Both the position numbers and the translations under genes were made by a program. The notes beneath the pieces were generated by a model. The model was not told the origin of the DNA. It saw nothing but the letters and a program-made list of their open reading frames with translations, and ran no database searches. 64,000 nt of DNA from Planktothricoides raciborskii GIHE-MW2 (lineage in GTDB: Bacteria > Cyanobacteriota > Cyanobacteriia > Cyanobacteriales > Laspinemataceae), in contig NZ_CP159837.1 in NCBI RefSeq assembly GCF_040564635.1, forward strand, positions 685,001 through 749,000, given 5' to 3'. Positions 62,367 to 64,000 of this stretch are shown piece by piece. The stretch's first letter is position 1. The number at the start of each line of letters is the position of its first letter.

Positions 62367-62669
62367 AAGTCTGCCCCCGCGAATGCGGGGGGCGGATAAA
62401 TCCGACTAAAATTATATGATTACATGATTTGAAACTATGGTAGAGAGTCGGTTGTAAATAAATTAGACTAGAATTAAACTAAAAATTCAACTCAACATTA
62501 AACTAAACAAAACATTAAACTAAAATTAATTATACTCAATAGACTTCTTGCTTTCATACCGGAGCGATCCCCCATCCTCGCCCTCTTCCCCAAAACCCAT
62601 CTCCCAATTTTGCATAAAAAAATCAGAGATAACCGTTAAAGCAGTAGAAACTTAAATTTAAGGAATTTC

Positions 62670-62730
62670 ACCACAAAGGCACAAAGGACACAGAGACTTC
62701 TCTTCTTTGTGTCCTTTGTGCCTTTGTGGT
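62670..62730. repeat. 22-bp perfect inverted repeat ACCACAAAGGCACAAAGG...
   Basis: Arms 62670-62691 and 62709-62730 are exact complements, 17-nt loop. Related sequences occur at 63317-63375 and 63606-63645. Confidence 0.93.
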
Positions 62731-62814
62731 TCAAACCAGACCCTATCTGAATTTTGCATAAAAAAATCAGAGATAATCGTTAAAGGAATAGCAACCAACA
62801 AGGGAATCAACATT

Positions 62815-63309
62815 ATGGCCACAACATTAGCAGAGGTGGGGGAATTCTTACAGCGGCGCGGTTGGCGCTACCACCAGGAACCGGAACGCAACCGCATCAT
62901 TACCGGAGTGAATTCGGACGAGGTGGATCAATTTATCATCGTGGTTGAGTTACAGGAAAACGGGGAATATCTTAGTTTATTTGCCCCGCAGCTTCTATAT
63001 ATCAAAGACCATATATATAAAGGAGTGGCCTTTCAGACCATGTTAGCTATTGCCTGGGAAGTGAAGCTGTTGCGGTGGGAATATGACCCCAGTGACGGCG
63101 AAGTGCGGACCAGTGTGGGAATAGCCTTAGAAGATGCACCATTGACCGAGAGACAATTTAACCGCTTGTTATCGGGGTTAATTCACTTGACCGAACAGGG
63201 GATGAAACGGTTAAAAGCCGTCTTAGCTACCGGCAATGACCCAGGGTTAGAGACCAGAGAAGCGTTAATAGCGGCATTACGAGAAATGCTATCCGCTTTG
63301 GAAGATTAA
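62815..63309 (+). CDS. YbjN-domain-like protein
   Basis: A 164-residue protein with the YbjN / type III chaperone-like plan: helix TLAEVGEFLQRRGWRYHQEPERNRIITGV, strands FIIVVELQENGEYLSLFAPQLLY, then WEVKLLRWEYDPSDGEVRTSVGIALEDAPLTERQF and a long C-terminal helical part. The segment RWxxDPxDGEVR is shared with the next gene (63664 onward), so they are paralogues. The start ATG 62815 has AAGGGAA upstream; the longer frame runs back into a repeat. YbjN-like proteins are linked to stress and chaperone roles; exact function unknown. Confidence 0.78.
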   Translation: MATTLAEVGEFLQRRGWRYHQEPERNRIITGVNSDEVDQFIIVVELQENGEYLSLFAPQLLYIKDHIYKGVAFQTMLAIAWEVKLLRWEYDPSDGEVRTSVGIALEDAPLTERQFNRLLSGLIHLTEQGMKRLKAVLATGNDPGLETREALIAALREMLSALED

Positions 63310-63316
63310 ATTTTTA

Positions 63317-63375
63317 CACCACAGAGACACAGAGAACACGGGTCTCTCTTCTCTGTGTCCTTTGTGCCTTTGTGG
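63317..63375. repeat. second copy of the ACCACA...TGTGGT palindromic repeat
   Basis: Imperfect palindrome beginning ACCACAGAGACACAGAG and ending CTTTGTGCCTTTGTGGT, like 62670-62730. Confidence 0.85.
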
Positions 63376-63393
63376 TTCAAACCAGACCCAATG

Positions 63394-63527
63394 ACCCGCC
63401 AGGGATTAAAATCCCTGGCTGATAGCGCAAGTCGGTTGAAACCGACTCTCTACCATTCTCACGCAAAGAATACAGTCCTCTTTAGAGGACTTTAGCTATT
63501 AGCCTGGGGTTTAAACCCCAGGCGGGT
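63394..63527. repeat. 134-bp multi-hairpin element
   Basis: Outer arms ACCCGCC (63394-63400) and GGCGGGT (63521-63527). Inside: CCAGGGATTAAAATCCCTGG (63399-63418), AGTCGGTTGAAACCGACT (63430-63447), AGTCCTCTTTAGAGGACT (63474-63491), GCCTGGGG/CCCCAGGC (63502-63523), and an inner long-range stem CTGATAGC (63419-63426)/GCTATTAG (63495-63502). Confidence 0.9.
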
Positions 63528-63608
63528 TGTCAGCTAAACAAGTTGATAGAGATGCTACCCAGTGAGGCATTGGCGGGACTTCAGGCGGAACTGGAACGGC
63601 TGCACGGG
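63528..63608 (+). pseudogene. C-terminal remnant of an unidentified gene
   Basis: In frame from about 63531 the sequence reads QLNKLIEMLPSEALAGLQAE then LERLHG, a plausible amphipathic protein C-terminus lying between the multi-hairpin element and a further repeat, with no start of its own. Beyond 63608 the frame runs through repeat sequence. Probably the end of a third YbjN-like or other gene broken by repeats. Confidence 0.35.
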
Positions 63609-63645
63609 TCTCTCTTATCTGTGCTCCTCTGTGCCTCTGTGTTTC
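63606..63645. repeat. third, partial copy of the TGTGCCTTTGTGG-type repeat
   Basis: GGGTCTCTCTTATCTGTGCTC followed by CTCTGTGCCTCTGTGTTTCA, similar to the right half of 63317-63375, directly before the next gene. Confidence 0.75.
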
Positions 63646-63663
63646 ATATTTTAGGAGAACATA

Positions 63664-64000
63664 ATGGACTCGCAACAACTATTTACCCAAATTTGCGGCT
63701 TTCTCGACCAGCAAGACTGGACATATCAGCCAGACCCAGAACAGCAGCGGTTATTGCTATCAGTAAATGACATAGCTGTATTGATTGCCGTAGAAGAAAA
63801 TGGGGAATTTATCAAGATTATTCTGCCGCAATTGCTGACCGTACCCGCAGACCATCCCCACTATGAGGCAGCATTAGAAACATTGGCATATTTTGGTTTG
63901 CAGCATAAACTGGTGCGGTGGCAACGAGACCCAGAAGATGGGGAAGTGCGAGTGCAGGCAGATTTACCCATCGAAGATAGCGAACTGACCGCCAAACAGT
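63664..64000 (+). CDS. YbjN-domain-like protein, paralogue, cut by window edge
   Basis: The first 112 residues are visible: MDSQQLFTQICGFLDQQDW, then LLLSVNDIAVLIAVEENGEF, HKLVRWQRDPEDGEVRVQAD and PIEDSELTAKQ. It aligns along its length with the upstream paralogue (RRGWRYHQEPERN vs QQDWTYQPDPEQQ; RWEYDPSDGEVR vs RWQRDPEDGEVR). AGGAG lies just before ATG 63664. The C-terminal third is outside the window. Confidence 0.8.
   Translation, partial: MDSQQLFTQICGFLDQQDWTYQPDPEQQRLLLSVNDIAVLIAVEENGEFIKIILPQLLTVPADHPHYEAALETLAYFGLQHKLVRWQRDPEDGEVRVQADLPIEDSELTAKQ

Noticed and set aside
62707-62814. Longer N-terminus for the first YbjN-like gene
   Set aside because: The extension translates the palindromic repeat; ATG 62815 with an upstream ribosome-binding site aligns with the paralogue start.

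Overview
The window is chromosomal DNA from a cyanobacterium, most likely a filamentous non-heterocystous (Oscillatoriales-type) species. The evidence is the very frequent HIP1 octamer GCGATCGC, photosystem genes (psaD, psbX, two psb28 paralogues, ycf66), the cyanobacterial small RNA Yfr1, a KGK-domain protein, an HpsE-like hormogonium polysaccharide glycosyltransferase, a glycine-rich RRM protein, and many STRR-type heptamer arrays (TTATTTG, GGTTGTT, TAAATAA). The species assignment is inference. The content is mostly core genes with small accessory or decaying pieces between them.

Layout. 1-3.4 kb: edge of a tRNA-Gln, a DevC/DevA-like ABC exporter pair and a protein-kinase fragment. 3.6-10.1 kb: hemC, psb28-2, a YacL-like PIN-TRAM membrane protein, hemW and a glycosyltransferase-EAL fusion. 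10.1-15 kb: a G-rich decamer array before an RRM gene, then a GAF-GAF-PAS adenylate cyclase followed by a truncated copy that has lost catalytic residues. 15-24 kb: recN, KGK, ccsA, DUF3352, cofH and a DPM1-like glycosyltransferase. 23.5-31 kb: a secreted PPC-domain serine protease, twin TolB-like lipoproteins, ycf66-psbX, yggT, accC and tRNA-Leu(GAG). 31-39.5 kb: Tab2-like, pmbA/tldE, psaD-trpE, rlpA, phzF, moaB and psb28. 39.6-44.2 kb: LOG-family protein, trxA, Yfr1, a broken tnpB and guaB3. 45-50.2 kb: a DUF4214 repeat protein, an HExxH peptidase, a small secreted Cys protein, and a RppB/NrsS-type kinase beside the Co/Ni exporter dmeF. 50.4-55.7 kb: pentapeptide protein, a small conserved-looking protein, metallophosphoesterase, serpin lipoprotein and a frameshifted Rpn nuclease gene. 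55.8-60.6 kb: an NAD biosynthesis cluster, pncB-nadD-nrtR-nadE. 61-64 kb: a 49-aa small protein, a pentapeptide protein, and two YbjN-like paralogues embedded in palindromic repeats.

How the parts work together. The NAD cluster is the clearest pathway unit: salvage of nicotinate (PncB), adenylylation (NadD), amidation (NadE), and a Nudix-derived regulator that has lost its hydrolase residues. The guaB3-yfr1-trxA order is a known cyanobacterial arrangement, here interrupted by a tnpB remnant. Tetrapyrrole and photosynthesis functions (hemC, hemW, ccsA, psb28 twice, psbX, ycf66, psaD) are scattered through the window. The best leads for new biology are the glycosyltransferase-EAL fusion, the cyclase plus degenerate-cyclase pair, the kinase-dmeF neighbourhood, the 49-aa protein with its own terminator, and the highly structured palindromic elements, especially the multi-hairpin element near 63.4-63.5 kb. 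I saw no CRISPR array, rRNA, complete insertion sequence or prophage.
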